NCBI GenBank assembly: GCA_021437785.1
Contig: JAILYB010000132.1
Location: forward strand, 496,001-560,000
Source: Rhodomyrtus psidioides
Taxonomy: Eukaryota; Streptophyta; Magnoliopsida; Myrtales; Myrtaceae
Reading direction: 5' to 3'
DNA: 64,000 nt
Below, piece by piece: positions 22,015 through 34,170 of the stretch. The translations under genes and the position numbers were made by a program. Numbering within the stretch: position 1 is the stretch's first letter; each line of letters begins with the position of its first letter. The notes beneath the pieces are model-generated. The model was not told the DNA's origin. It saw only the letters and a program-made list of their open reading frames with translations, and searched no databases.

Positions 22015-25000
22015 CAGTTCTAGAATTAATAATTCTGGACCTCAAGTGGACTTAGGCCGTAATTAAAATGCTGAGTGATTTTTCTAACCCTTGAGGTGTT
22101 AAATGTTTTTGCAGATTGGAGAAATAAGGGGTGTAGTCCATGATTAACATTATCTTATGCAGATTGGCGTAAGAATGTATGTTGTATGGATGATTTGAAG
22201 CGCTGAGTGATAAACTGTTGTGCATGACTTGCATTGTGATAATCACGACACATGAACACACACGATCGCGCCTAAAACCCCGGGCGCCCTTTTTAGGAAA
22301 ACAATAGAATGAATTGAAAATGGAATCTCCACGAGGAAAAACATGGGGTAATCCATTTTCTCAATTCCGCTCACTTCGAACTATGGATCGAGTCCCAATG
22401 CAACGATAGATGTGCAATGGAATCGGCTCTTTCTAGAACTCGAGGTGGGAACCTTGACATTAGGTGCCAAATCCACTGATTTTTAGAAGTTTTATCCTCA
22501 CTTATCTCATGTGCATGTCTTTAGATGGTTGGTACATCTAAAACCACCTAAAAAAAATCGGTGATCCTGGAGTCACATCTCGAAGACTGGAGCTGGGGCA
22601 TCTCCAAGTGTTCGGACCACATTCCTTTGATTGGTTTGGCATTTTTAGTTCTCTTGTATAAGATTAATTTTGCCGAGATCCTCTCTAGCTCATCCCTTAG
22701 ATTGATTGTATTATGGATCTATTTGTATTGTATACATATCGATAAGGCTCATTTCTATTGAAACTGGGGGCAAATTCCCCAAACCTGTGGAGCATAGTGG
22801 AATTCGTCCCTTCAGTGCAAAATACATTTGGCCACAGGGCCACTCGTTGGGTAAAAGGACGTATCGTTCCTAATTGATTTTCAATCAGATCTGAGGATAA
22901 GGTTTTCTCCATTTTTCATCGCAGGTTATAAAAATAGACAAGGCCCCAAAAGGTCTCGCACTGAAATGACTAAACAGACGTCGCCCAGTTGGGGCAAATG
23001 AATGTCTCGAACACCTTCAAGCACGGATGAAGGAATTTGATAGATGTTTATATCCATGCGCAACATCAGAACGGAATGCAAATCAAGAGTAAAGTCGTAT
23101 CGTCCCAATTTATCTTGGATTTGGGAATGCGTGTTGACACTTGTTATTTATCTTTGATAGGGACTTGCCATCAAGGAGGGCAGATTTTCACAACCTGTGG
23201 GCACTCGCTGGGGCACACGACCAAGGGTAGGATGTATCATTCCAATTTTTATAAAATTTTGGGACATACACTGACATATTTCTTCTTTATCTCCAGGGAT
23301 CTCCAGCTGCGGCGATCAGGTAAGCATCCCTTTCCCCAATCCATTGAAAATGTTAAATAAAGAAAAAAAACATAGAGAAAGGAAAAGCTTTCAGAATCTA
23401 ATGTCTGGAAAAGACGTGGAATTCAAACTTCATTGGCATTCATGTTTTAAAACAGGAGGTTGTCTGAACATGAATAGAAACATGCGTTGTGCATCATAAA
23501 AACCCCTTGACGGGTAAAATTCTTGGAGAAAACAAAAATAATTTTTCCAATAAAAGTTGTTCAAACCGTTTAAAAGGGTGTTTTCTCATACGAGAGGCGA
23601 AGCCTAATCCAAACATGTCCAACACACACTTGAGAGATGAATGGAGTGGGCAGATAACAAAATCTGGGTCTACGGAGGTAGGGACCATTTGCGGCGATTA
23701 CATGGGTTGGGACGACGGAGGCATTCGTTTCATATCCCCCAAACACTACAGGTGACCGTTGATAAACCCTTTGAACGACGGTTTTCATTCTTAACCCTGT
23801 CAAGAACCACCCCACATTGGGGCAAAATGGAGGTGAGTCCAGCGGCATCAGGAGAAAATGGTTAGAAATTTTCTTGCTCGAACTAACATTAATCTTTGTG
23901 TGTTGTTTGTATGGTAATTCAAGTGCCATAGGATGACGAGAAGCATTCATTTCTCTATCACACACACTGAATCCTTTGCACAGCCAACTTGAGCTTGCAA
24001 ATTCATTTCATGAACTCATTGGTGATCATTCCAAAACGGATGCAGCACCCCTTCAAAAATGGAAGAGTTCAAGACTCAGGGATTACGAAGAGGATTCCCG
24101 GGCTGATATTTAAATCATGTTTAGACTTTCAAACATATGTCTGACATGATCCCATCGAGGATAAGAAGAACCGGGATTTCAAAATAATAATAATAATAAT
24201 AATAAATCCCTAGCATCAAGAAAAAGCAAAGTGCCTGGTAAGAGCAAGGCCGATGCTCATGTAAGTTCTTTGATTGATCCACAATGAAGCCGAATGGGAA
24301 AAGAGGAAGTCCCCGAAGGAGCCAAACTCCAAAAAAAAGCTGCTCGCCAAATGGTGTCGAGCGCGGAATAAAGGCGCAAAAGAGAAAGGACAGATGGCAA
24401 ATCGGCAATGATCACCAATGTCAAACCCCTCATGAATTCTGGACCAAAAACAAGCCTTTTTCGGTCCACAATCCTGCCGATGTTAAGACCCTGAAACAGT
24501 CTTCTCTGACTAAGACACTTGGGTTAACATATAGCTTAGCTCGAAGAGGTACGAGCAAGACTATTTCTTTCTCATTTTGCAGGGTTCTCGACTTGTAAAC
24601 CTGGAGCAGATGGTGAAAACTTTCATTCAATGGCCTTGACTCCAAAGCGGGCCCCCCTTGAAAACCAATATCCAAGCCCAACATTACGGTCCCGTGGAAG
24701 ACCTCCCGACCGATCAAAATGTATGTGCTGCGAATGAGCCTAAAACCTAGGCACATGTTAGTAGGGAATTGAGTGCGTCCCTTATAAAAAACCACTATCG
24801 CAAAACGGGTGAGAAGACCTCCTTGTCGAGAAATATTTCAATTGATGTTTTGAACAAACTCTATATGGAATTTTCAAACTGTTGATCCAGATTTTCCGTG
24901 CAAGGGATTTGGTGATCACATTTGCATGCTGCAAGAATGCTTTGGATAACCTCCAACATCAAAATGCACATTTCACGATTAAAACTTAAGTCATACGGTT

Positions 25001-25246
25001 TTGTCAAATGGACAGCCGTGGTCTTCCCAAAGATTACTAACATTTTCTTGGTGAAGAAAAATCTTTCAGGCTCAAACTTCTGCAGGATACCTAGAGAACC
25101 CAGCTCCCAGAATGTCTCCTCAACAGACTCAAGTGAAGCTTTGTCAAAATAAAGTCTTTCACTGCTTCAAAACTAAATTCCCGACAAATTTCGGGATCTT
25201 TCAAAGAAGGGGTGATGATGTGACCCCTTTTCAAAAATATCAAACA

Positions 25247-25388
25247 GTCTCATAGGACGTGGAGAACCCTCGTCATGAGACCCCTTTCCAATCTAGGCAG
25301 TCTCATCGGACGTGGAGAACCCTCGTCATGAGACCCCTTTTCAAAATTCAATCAGCCTCATCGGACGTGGAGAACCCTCGTCATGACA
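25247..25388 (+). repeat. Array of three hairpins, element C copy 2
   Basis: Same three units as in copy 1. The third has ATGACAC in place of ATGAGAC in its right arm, which weakens that stem. Confidence 0.8.
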
Positions 25389-25410
25389 CCCATTTTCAAA
25401 GCAAAACAAA

Positions 25411-25815
25411 GGTAGATACCGCCTGAAGGGTCAACTCAAGGTAGAAACCGCCTGAAGGGTCAAGTCAAAGGTAGATACCGCCTGAAGGGTCAACTCAAGG
25501 TAGATACCGCCTGACGGGTCAAACAAAGGTAGAAACCGCCTGAAGGGTCAAAACAAAGGTAGATACCGCCTGAAGGGTCAAACAAATGTAGATACCGCCT
25601 GAAGGGTCAACTCAAGGTAGAAACCGCCTGAAGGGTCAAAACAAAGGTAGATACCTCCTGAAGGGTCAAACAAAGGTAGATACCGCATGAAGGGTCAAAT
25701 CAAGGTAGAAACCGCCTGAAGGGTCATCGCAAGGTAGAAACCGCCTGAAGGGTCAGTCAAATATGGTAGAAACCGCCATAAGGGTCAACTCATTGGTAAG
25801 TACCGCCATAAGCAT
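25411..25815 (+). repeat. Minisatellite, element C copy 2 (12 units plus 2 diverged)
   Basis: Same unit as copy 1 (core ACCGCCTGAAGGGTC). I count twelve close units to about 25755 and two diverged ones after. The extra units look like a duplicated internal block of three. Confidence 0.88.
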
Positions 25816-26216
25816 CCACACAAAGGTCCGATCCACCATACGGATCAAATCCTTGGCAAATCTCAGGGCGTGGGATGCGCCTTCCTTAGATTCCTAGCCG
25901 TTAGGAATCCCCATAATGGTATGACCTACCATACAGGTCAGAGCTTAATCTCCCTAGGATATTCTGAATGACAAGTCCTAGGCATCCTCTTGAAAGTCGT
26001 CGCAACCGGCAGCATACGACAGGTGAGCTTCAGGTAAGTCTCTCTCATCCCGGCCCATGTTCAAATTGTTAGAGCGAACAAGAGATTAATTTGAGCTTTT
26101 ATCAGAGCCTTAAGGATCCGATGTCATAGCATTTCTTCTTCCATTTTCCCAGTTGAGTCGGTTAAGAATCAGGTGCCACCTTATCTTTGAGAGAAACCTC
26201 TAACGAGATTCCTCTC

Positions 26217-26229
26217 AAAGAGGGGCAGC
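26217..26229 (+). other. Polypurine tract, element C copy 2
   Basis: AAAGAGGGGCAGC directly before the LTR3 start, with the same TTTGAGAG/CTCTCAAA stem-loop as copy 1. Confidence 0.8.
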
Positions 26230-29200
26230 TGTTGACACCTGATTTTTGACCATTTATTATTGTGACTTTTATTCTTTAAAATTAATTAAAAATATCAAAA
26301 AAGGTCATAAAATCATAAAATCAACTTTGGAAGCCTTGGCCAAGCCTCGGGGACCAATTTTGAACAAAAAATATTTTTTGGTATTTTATAATATTTTTCG
26401 AATTTATTTAATTATAAAAATACAAAAAAATCAGAAAAATACCATTCATGGTCAGAAAAATACACAAAAATATTCAATAATTTTGCTTTAATTTCCTCTT
26501 CAAGTGTGTCACTTTAAATCTTGAAAATTCAGCTCGGGTTACTGTGTTTCTTCACAAACATAAACCCGAACCGAGCCTGAAAAATCCTTTTCGAGTCTTT
26601 TAATTTTTAATTCTCTCTTTTTATAAGTTGTGACATTGGATTCTAAAGTCTTGAAGTGCAATTGGGTCAATTTGCCCTCCCATTTGATCAATTTTGACCA
26701 AAATGGCTTAATTGCATAATTTTCTTTCAATTTATTCCCCGGTTTCACAATTTTTGAAATTAAATTTCATACGGACATACCCATTGAAATTAAACACCTC
26801 TACCCCATGTTTTTCATCATGATGAATCGATTGGTGACCTCAATTTCGACTAATAAGGTCGTTTGGACCCTCGATTGGGCAAAAAGCAATTTCGGATCCT
26901 AAGGGTAATTTGGGGTTTTCGTTAAATTCCAACCAATTGATTCACGAAAAAACCCTTATTTGATAGAAAACATGTCAAGGAGTCCGATTTTGACATCAAT
27001 TTCATGAAAAGGGTGCGATTTGGGCCCCAATTCGACAAATTTAAGTCGAACCGGGCCGGCCCGGTCCGACCGGGTCTGCACTTGCAAACCCAACAGCAGA
27101 ACAGGGGAAAACAGGGGGGGACCAATCCAAGATGCTCGGCGATTTTTTTAAAGAAAGCGAGGCACAGCAAAACGTGGGGGACAAAAGGGAGTGGCCGGTG
27201 GTCGCCTTTGGGCGTTGGTGGAACAAAAGTTGGTCGGCCAGGAGCAAGAAAAAAAAAAGAAAAAGAGAGGAGGGGCCGAGGGAATTCGGTGGCGAGACCG
27301 GGAGGAAGGCAGGGGATTCACAGGCGAGAGAGGGGAGAATAGAAAGTGAAATAGAGAGAGGAAGGAGCGGGGAACGGAGCCGAACCGCCGCCACATCGAC
27401 AAGCCGCCGTCGTAGCCTCCGGCGAACCAGGTCAGTCTTCCTCCCCTGTTGTTGCTCTGTTTTTGAGCTGTCGAACAGGGCTCGTCGGTCCGGCTCGATT
27501 TCGATCGAGTCGGACCAAAACCGATACCACCCGTTATTCCTGAAGACGTGTAGGGTATTTTTATATGACTGGTATAGCTTGGCATCCCTCGCTGGGCTTT
27601 GACGAAATCATTTAATCATGTTTCGGTATGTGCATACCACATGTTCGACAAAATGACCAGGGGAGTGTCTCGATCCGTCGTTCTCGGCCGCGCCTGTTTG
27701 TCCTCTTTTTGTGCAATTCTAGCTCTGAAAATTCTCTAGAATTATTCCTACGTCCACCTCGACCTTTATTTCGCATAAAGCTGCAGCGGGAACACGGCCC
27801 GGGATTTCGCCGGTCATCGGCTTAGACCGAGAGCTCGGTGGGGTGTTTCGCTCTGTCGCCGACCCTTAAAAGGGTCCAGGTAAGTTTCTAGACCCTGCTT
27901 GGATGCTGCATGAGGTTTAGGGATCGAGCTCTGAGCGTGAATAATTCTCTGCAAATCTCTCCCCGGTGCCGGGACGGGGAAACTCGGGTTCGCCGGCTTT
28001 CGACGTGTTCTTGGCCCCTTTCTTTGTTTCATTCTGATTCTGAGGCGTTGTAGAACCGAGTGGGGAAATTTGGGCAAGCAAATCTGCAGTTTTGGGTACA
28101 TTCGCGATTTTCCGGCGGCGATTCCGGCGAACTCGCCGGAATTTTTACTATTCCGGCGAGCCGCCGGTCGTCTTCTACGGCGAGCCGGGGGTCCGTTGAC
28201 TTGTCAACGGCTGACGTGGCATGCCACGTGGGCGGGTGGGTCCCCGCCGGGTTTAAAAATAAAACCAGATCGGACGGTGGAGAGCATGCCACGTGTCGCG
28301 ATCTGGAATTTTCAAAAAAAAAAAAATTTCTAAAGTACTAAAACGGCGTCGTTTTGGCCTGGGCGTGCAAGTCTGGATACGGGTTCGGGTTGTGGGCCGG
28401 GTCTGACCCGGCCCGGAAAATATTTTTTTTAATAAATAAAAAAAATCAGAAAATAATTAAAATAATAATAAAAAGTTCAAAAATTCAATAAAAAATAGAA
28501 AATCATAAAAAATTAAAAAAAATCGAAAAATTCAGAAAAATTCTAAAAAAATTCCATAAAATAGGAAATGGCCACATTCAACTGGCCACGACCTGTTTCG
28601 GGTCTTTTGACCCCCGATCTTTCCAAAAATGACTGTTTTGCCCTTCCGGCAAATCGTCTTTCAAAATAAATTCTAAAAAATTCAGGAAAATCCCAAAAAA
28701 TAGGAAAGGGCCACAAACAACTGGCCAAGACTCATTCCGGGTGTTTTGAACCCCGACCTTTATTAAAATGACGATTTCTCCCTTTGGGCGAATTGTCTTC
28801 CAAAAATTGAAGAAAAATCAAGAAATTCCAAAAAAATTCTCAAAAATGGGAAATGGCCACAATCAACTGGCCATGGAATATTTTGGGTAATTCGGTATCC
28901 AAGTCTTCCAAAAATTGACGATTTTGCCCTTCGGGCTAAATCGCTTCCAAATCTTCCCATTTTACCCCGGTCCGAAATCACACCTTCCCTAAGCCCTTAT
29001 GGCTGTACTAGGAGGCCATGTGATGTGAATTGATGTGCATCGATGAGATTTATTTATGCACTTGATTGCGCTTTAATTTAAATTGATTGTGATTGATAGG
29101 AATAGTCTTCCAATCTGCATGAATCCCTGAATCAAACCTACCTCATCCAAAATTGCGCCTGCATGAAATCCTAGTTAGGAAAATCACTCGCGTTAGGTAC

Positions 29201-29536
29201 CGAAAGGGCGTTGGTAATGACACCAGCATAACCAAGTCCCCGAACCCAAAATCTCTGGTTCCGTAGAACTGATCGATCTCTCACAATCGGTCAGTAAGGT
29301 TTCCGGTCTACCCTCCAAGAAAGACCGGTGGCGACTCCAAATGCATGCACAAGTTGCACATGCCACCACGACCACACTGAAGGTCGAAAGCGATCAACTC
29401 TTATCGTCGAACCCATTAAAAGAAAACTCCCGCCGCGATTTGGTATGGGCCTGGGAGGGCTCGCGCCGATCCAAGGCCCACGAGGCCCGCGATCGGTAAT
29501 CCATTAGCCGCGTCCGCCTTCGGACGGGTCGCGACA
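26230..29536 (+). repeat. Element C LTR3 (complete)
   Basis: 3307 bp. Compared with LTR1 and LTR2 it lacks a segment of the GC-rich near-palindrome (near 27058) and about 12 bp near 28232. Both losses lie between short repeats or inverted repeats. Confidence 0.92.
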
Positions 29537-32500
29537 GCTGGCGACTCCGCTGGGGACAGTTCTAGAATTAATAATTCTGGACCTCAAGTGGACTTAGGCC
29601 GTAATTAAAATGTTGAGTGATTTTTCTAACCCTTGATGTGTTAAATGTTTTTGCAGATTGGAGAAATAAGGGGTGTAGTCCATGATTAACATTATCTTAT
29701 GCCGATTGGCGTAAGAATGTATGTTGTATGGATGATTTGAAGCGCTGAGTGATAAACTGTTGTGCATGACTTGCATTGTGATAATCACGACACATGAACA
29801 CACACGATCGCGCCTAAAACCCCGGGCGCCCTTTTTAGGAAAACAATAGAAGGAATTGAAAATGGAATCTCCATGAGGAAAAACATGGGGTAATCCATTT
29901 TTTCAATTCCGCTCACTTCGAACTATGGATCGAGTCCCAATGCAACGATAGATGTGCAATGGAATCGACTCTTTCTAGAACTCGAGGTGGGAACCTTGAC
30001 ATTAGGTGCCAAATCCACTGATTTTTAGAAGTTTTATCCTCACTTGTCTCATGTGCATGTCTTTAGATGGTTGGTACATCTAAAACCACCTAAAAAAAAT
30101 CGGTGATCCTGGAGTCACATCTCGAAGACTGGAGCTGGGGCATCTCCAAGTGTTCGGACCACATTCCTTTGATTGGTTTGGCATTTTTAGTTCTCTTGTA
30201 TAAGATTAATTTTGCCGAGATCCTCTCTAGCTCATCCCTTAGATTGATTGTATTATGGATCTATTTGTATTGTATACATCTCGATAAGGCTCATTTCTAT
30301 TGAAACTGGGGGCAAATTCCCCAAACCCGTGGAGCATAGTGGAATTCGTCCCTTCAGTGCAAAATACATTTGGCCACAGGGCCACTCGTTGGGTAAAAGG
30401 ACGTATCGTTCCTAATTGATTTTCAATCAGATCTGAGGATAAGGTTTTCTCCATTTTTCATCGCAGGTTATAAAAATAGACAAGGCCCCAAAAGGTCTCG
30501 CACTGAAATGACTAAACAGACGTCGCCCAGTTGGGGCAAATGAATGTCTCGAACACCTTCAAGCACGGATGAAGGAATTTGATAGATGTTTATATCCATG
30601 CGCAACATCAGAACGGAATGCAAATCAAGAGTAAAGTCGTATCGTCCCAATTTATCTTGGATTTGGGAATGCGAGTTGACACTTGTTATTTATCTTTGAT
30701 AGGGACTTGCCATCAAGGAGGGCAGATTTTCACAACCTGTGGGCACTCGCTGGGGCACACGACCAAGGGTAGGATGTATCATTCCAATTTTTATAAAATT
30801 TTGGGACATACACTGACATATTTCTTCTTTATCTCCAGGGATCTCCAGCTGCGGCGATCAGGTAAGCGTCCCTTTCCCCAATCCATTGAAAATGTTAAAT
30901 AAAGAAAAAAAAACATAGAGAAAGGAAAAGCTTTCAGAATCTAATGTCTGGAAAAGACGTGGAATTCAAACTTCATTGGCATTCATGTTTTAAAACAGGA
31001 GGTTGTCTGAACATGAATAGAAACATGCGTTGTGCATCATAAAAACCCCTTGACGGGTAAAATTCTTGGAGAAAACAAAAATAAATTTTCCAATAAAAGT
31101 TGTTCAAACCGTTTAAAAGGGTGTTTTCTCATACGAGAGGCGAAGCCTAATCCAAACATGTCCAACACACACTTAAGAGATGAATGAAGTGGGCAGATAA
31201 CAAAATCTGGGTCTACGGAGGTAGGGACCATTTGCGGCGATTACATGGGTTGGGACGACGGAGGCATTCGTTTCATATCCCTCAAACACTATAGGTGACC
31301 GTTGATAAACCCTTTGAACGACGGTTTTCATTCTTAACCCTGTCAAGAACCACCCCACATTGGGGCAAAATGGAGGTGAGTCCAGCGGCATCAGGAGAAA
31401 ATGGTTAGAAATTTTCTTGCTCGGACTAACATTAATCTTTGTGTGTTGTTTATATGGTAATCCAAGTGCCATAGGATGACGAGAAGCATTCATTTCTCTA
31501 TCACACACACTGAATCCTTTGCACAGCCAACTTGAGCTTGCAAATTCATTTCATGAACTCATTGTGATCATTCCAAAACGGATGCAGCACCCCTTCAAAA
31601 ATGGAAGAGTTCAAGACTCAGGGATTACGAAGAGGATTCCCGGGCTAATATTTAAAGCATGTTTAGACTTTCAAACATATGTCTGACATGATCCCATCGA
31701 GGATAAGAAGAATCGGGATTTCAAAATAATAATAATAAATCCCTAGCATCAAGAAAAAGCAAAGTGCCTGGTAAGAGCAAGGCCGATGCTCATGTAAGTT
31801 CTTTGATTGATCCACAATGAAGCCGGATGGGAAAAGAGGAAGTCCCCGAAGGAGCCAAACTCCCAAAAAAAGCTGCTCGCCAAATGGTGTCGAGCGCGGA
31901 ATAACGGCGCAAAAGAGAAAGGACAGTTGGCAAATCGGCAATGATCACCAATGTCAAACCCCTCATGAATTCTGGACCAAAAAGAAGCCTTTTTCGGTCC
32001 CCAATCCTGCCGATGTTAAGACCCTGGAACAGTCTTCTCTGACTAAGACACTTGGGTTAACATATAGCTTAGCTCGAAGAGGTACGAGCAAGACTATTTC
32101 TTTCTCATTTTGCAGGGTTTTCGACTTGTAAACCCGGAGCAGATGGTGAAAACTTTCATTCAATGGCCTTGACTCCAAAGCGGGTCCCCCTTGAAAATCA
32201 ATATCCAAGCCCAACATTACGGTCCCGTGGAAGACCTCCCGACCGATCAAAATGTATGCGCTGCGAATGAGCCTAAAACCTAGGCACAGGTTAGTAGGGA
32301 ATTGAGTGCGTCCCTTATAAAAAACCACTATCGCAAAACGGGTGAGAAGACCTCATTGTCGAGAAATATTCCAATTGATGTTTTGAACAAACTCTATTTG
32401 GAATTTTCAAACTGTTGATCCAGATTTTCCGTGCAAGGGATTTGGTGATCACATTTGCATGCTGCAAGAATGCTTTGGATAACCTCCAACATCAAAATGC

Positions 32501-32848
32501 ACATTTCACGATTAAAACTTAAGTCATACGGTTTTGTCAAATGGACAGCCGTGGTCTTCCCAAAGATTACTAACATTTTCTTGGTGAAGAAAAATTTTTC
32601 AGGCTCAAACTTCTGCAGGATACCTAGAGAACCCAGCTCCCAGAATGTCGCCTCAACAGACTCAAGTGAAGCTTTGTCAAAATAAAGTCTTTCACTGCTT
32701 CAAAACTAAATTCCCGACAAATTTCAGGATCTTTCAAAGAAGGGGTGATGATGTGACCCCTTTTCAAAAATATCAAACAGTCTCATAGGACGTGGAGAAC
32801 CCTCGTCATGAGACCCCTTTCCAATCTAGGCAGTCTCATCGGACGTGG
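29537..32848 (+). other. Element C internal region 3 (non-coding, 3' truncated)
   Basis: It matches copies 1 and 2 until the second hairpin of the hairpin array, where it joins LTR sequence at ACGTGG (32843-32848). The minisatellite, stem-loop and polypurine tract are lost. Confidence 0.88.
29539..29556 (+). other. Primer-binding site, element C copy 3
   Basis: Identical to copies 1 and 2, two bases after the end of LTR3. Confidence 0.8.
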
Positions 32849-34165
32849 GCAGCCACGTCAGCGGGTGGGTCCCCGCCGGGTTTAAAAATAAAACCAGATC
32901 GGACGGTGGAGAGCATGCCACGTGTCGCGATCTGGAATTTTAAAAAAAAAAAAAATCTAAAGTACTGAAACGGCGTCGTTTTGGCCTGGGCGTGCAAGTC
33001 TGGATACGGGTTCGGGTTGTGGGCCGGGTCTGACCCGGCCCGGAAAATATTTTTTTTAATAAATAAAAAAAATCAGAAAATAATTAAAATAATAATAAAA
33101 AGTTCAAAAATTCAATAAAAAATAGAAAATCATAAAAAATTCAAAAAAAAATCGAAAAAATCAGAAAAATTCTAAAAAAATTCCATAAAATAGGAAATGG
33201 CCACATTCAACTCGCCACGACCTGTTTCGGGTCTTTTGACCCCCGATCTTTCCAAAAATGACGGTTTTGCCCTTCCGGCAAATCGTCTTTCAAAATAAAT
33301 TCTAAAAAATTCAGGAAAATCCCAAAAAATAGGAAAGGGCCACAAACAACTGGCCAAGACTCATTCCGGGTGTTTTGAACCCCGACCTTTATTAAAATGA
33401 CGATTTCGCCCTTTGGGCGAATTGTCTTCCAAAAATTGAAGAAAAATCAAGAAATTCCAAAAAAATTCTCAAAAATGGGAAATGGCCACAATCAACTGGC
33501 CATGGAATATTTTGGGTAATTCGGTATCCAAGTCTTCCAAAAATTGACGATTTTACCCTTCGGGCTAAATCGCTTCCAAATCTTCCCATTTTACCCCGGT
33601 CCGAAATCACACCTTCCCTAAGCCCTTATGGCTGTACTAGGAGGCCATGTGATGTGAATTGATGTGCATCGATGAGATTTATTTATGCACTTGATTGCGC
33701 TTTCATTTAAATTGATTGTGATTGATAGGAATAGTCTTCCAATCTGCATGAATCCCTGAATCAAACCTACCTCATCCAAAATTGCGCCTGCATGAAATCC
33801 TAGTTAGGAAAATCACTCGCGTTAGGTACCGAAAGGGCGTTGGTAATGACACCAGCATAACCAAGTCCCCGAACCCAAAATCTCTGGTTCCGTAGAACTG
33901 ATCGATCTCTCCCAATCGGTCAGTAAGTTTTCCGGTCTACCCTCCAAGAAAGACCGGTGGCGACTCCAAATGCATGCACAAGTTGCACATGCCACCACGA
34001 CCACACTGAAGGTCGAAAGCGATCGACTCTTATCGTCGAACCCATTAAAAGAAAACTCCCGTCGCGATTTGGTATGGGCCTGGGAGGGCTCGCGCCGATC
34101 CAAGGCCCACGAGGCCCGCGATCGGTAATCCATTAGCCGCGTCCGCCTTCGGACGGGTCGCGACA
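32849..34165 (+). repeat. Element C LTR4 (5' truncated)
   Basis: About 1.32 kb matching the LTR1 segment from 13189 to 14507. It ends in GTCGCGACA and is followed by the outer target duplication GCTGG (34166-34170), so it is the true right end of the insertion. Confidence 0.9.
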
Positions 34166-34170
34166 GCTGG

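Larger units (their letters stand above)
21995..26229 (+). other. Element C internal region 2 (non-coding)
   Basis: These 4235 bp match internal 1 throughout, with the same lack of coding motifs. The 88-bp excess over copy 1 is about what three extra minisatellite units would add (12 against 9). It shares several variants with copy 3 against copy 1. Confidence 0.85.
11166..34165 (+). mobile_element. Element C: tandem array of a non-coding Ogre/Tat-like LARD
   Basis: The 23.0-kb array has the order LTR1 (11166-14507), internal 1 (14508-18654), LTR2 (18655-21994), internal 2 (21995-26229), LTR3 (26230-29536), truncated internal 3 (29537-32848) and truncated LTR4 (32849-34165). The duplication GCTGG flanks only the outside (11161-11165 and 34166-34170); the inner LTR junctions have polypurine tract on one side and primer site on the other, with no target duplication. 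LTRs start TGTTGACACC and end GTCGCGACA. The primer site matches the type used by Ogre/Tat elements. No gag or pol motif is visible in any internal region, so it is a large retrotransposon derivative needing proteins from elsewhere. Confidence 0.93.
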
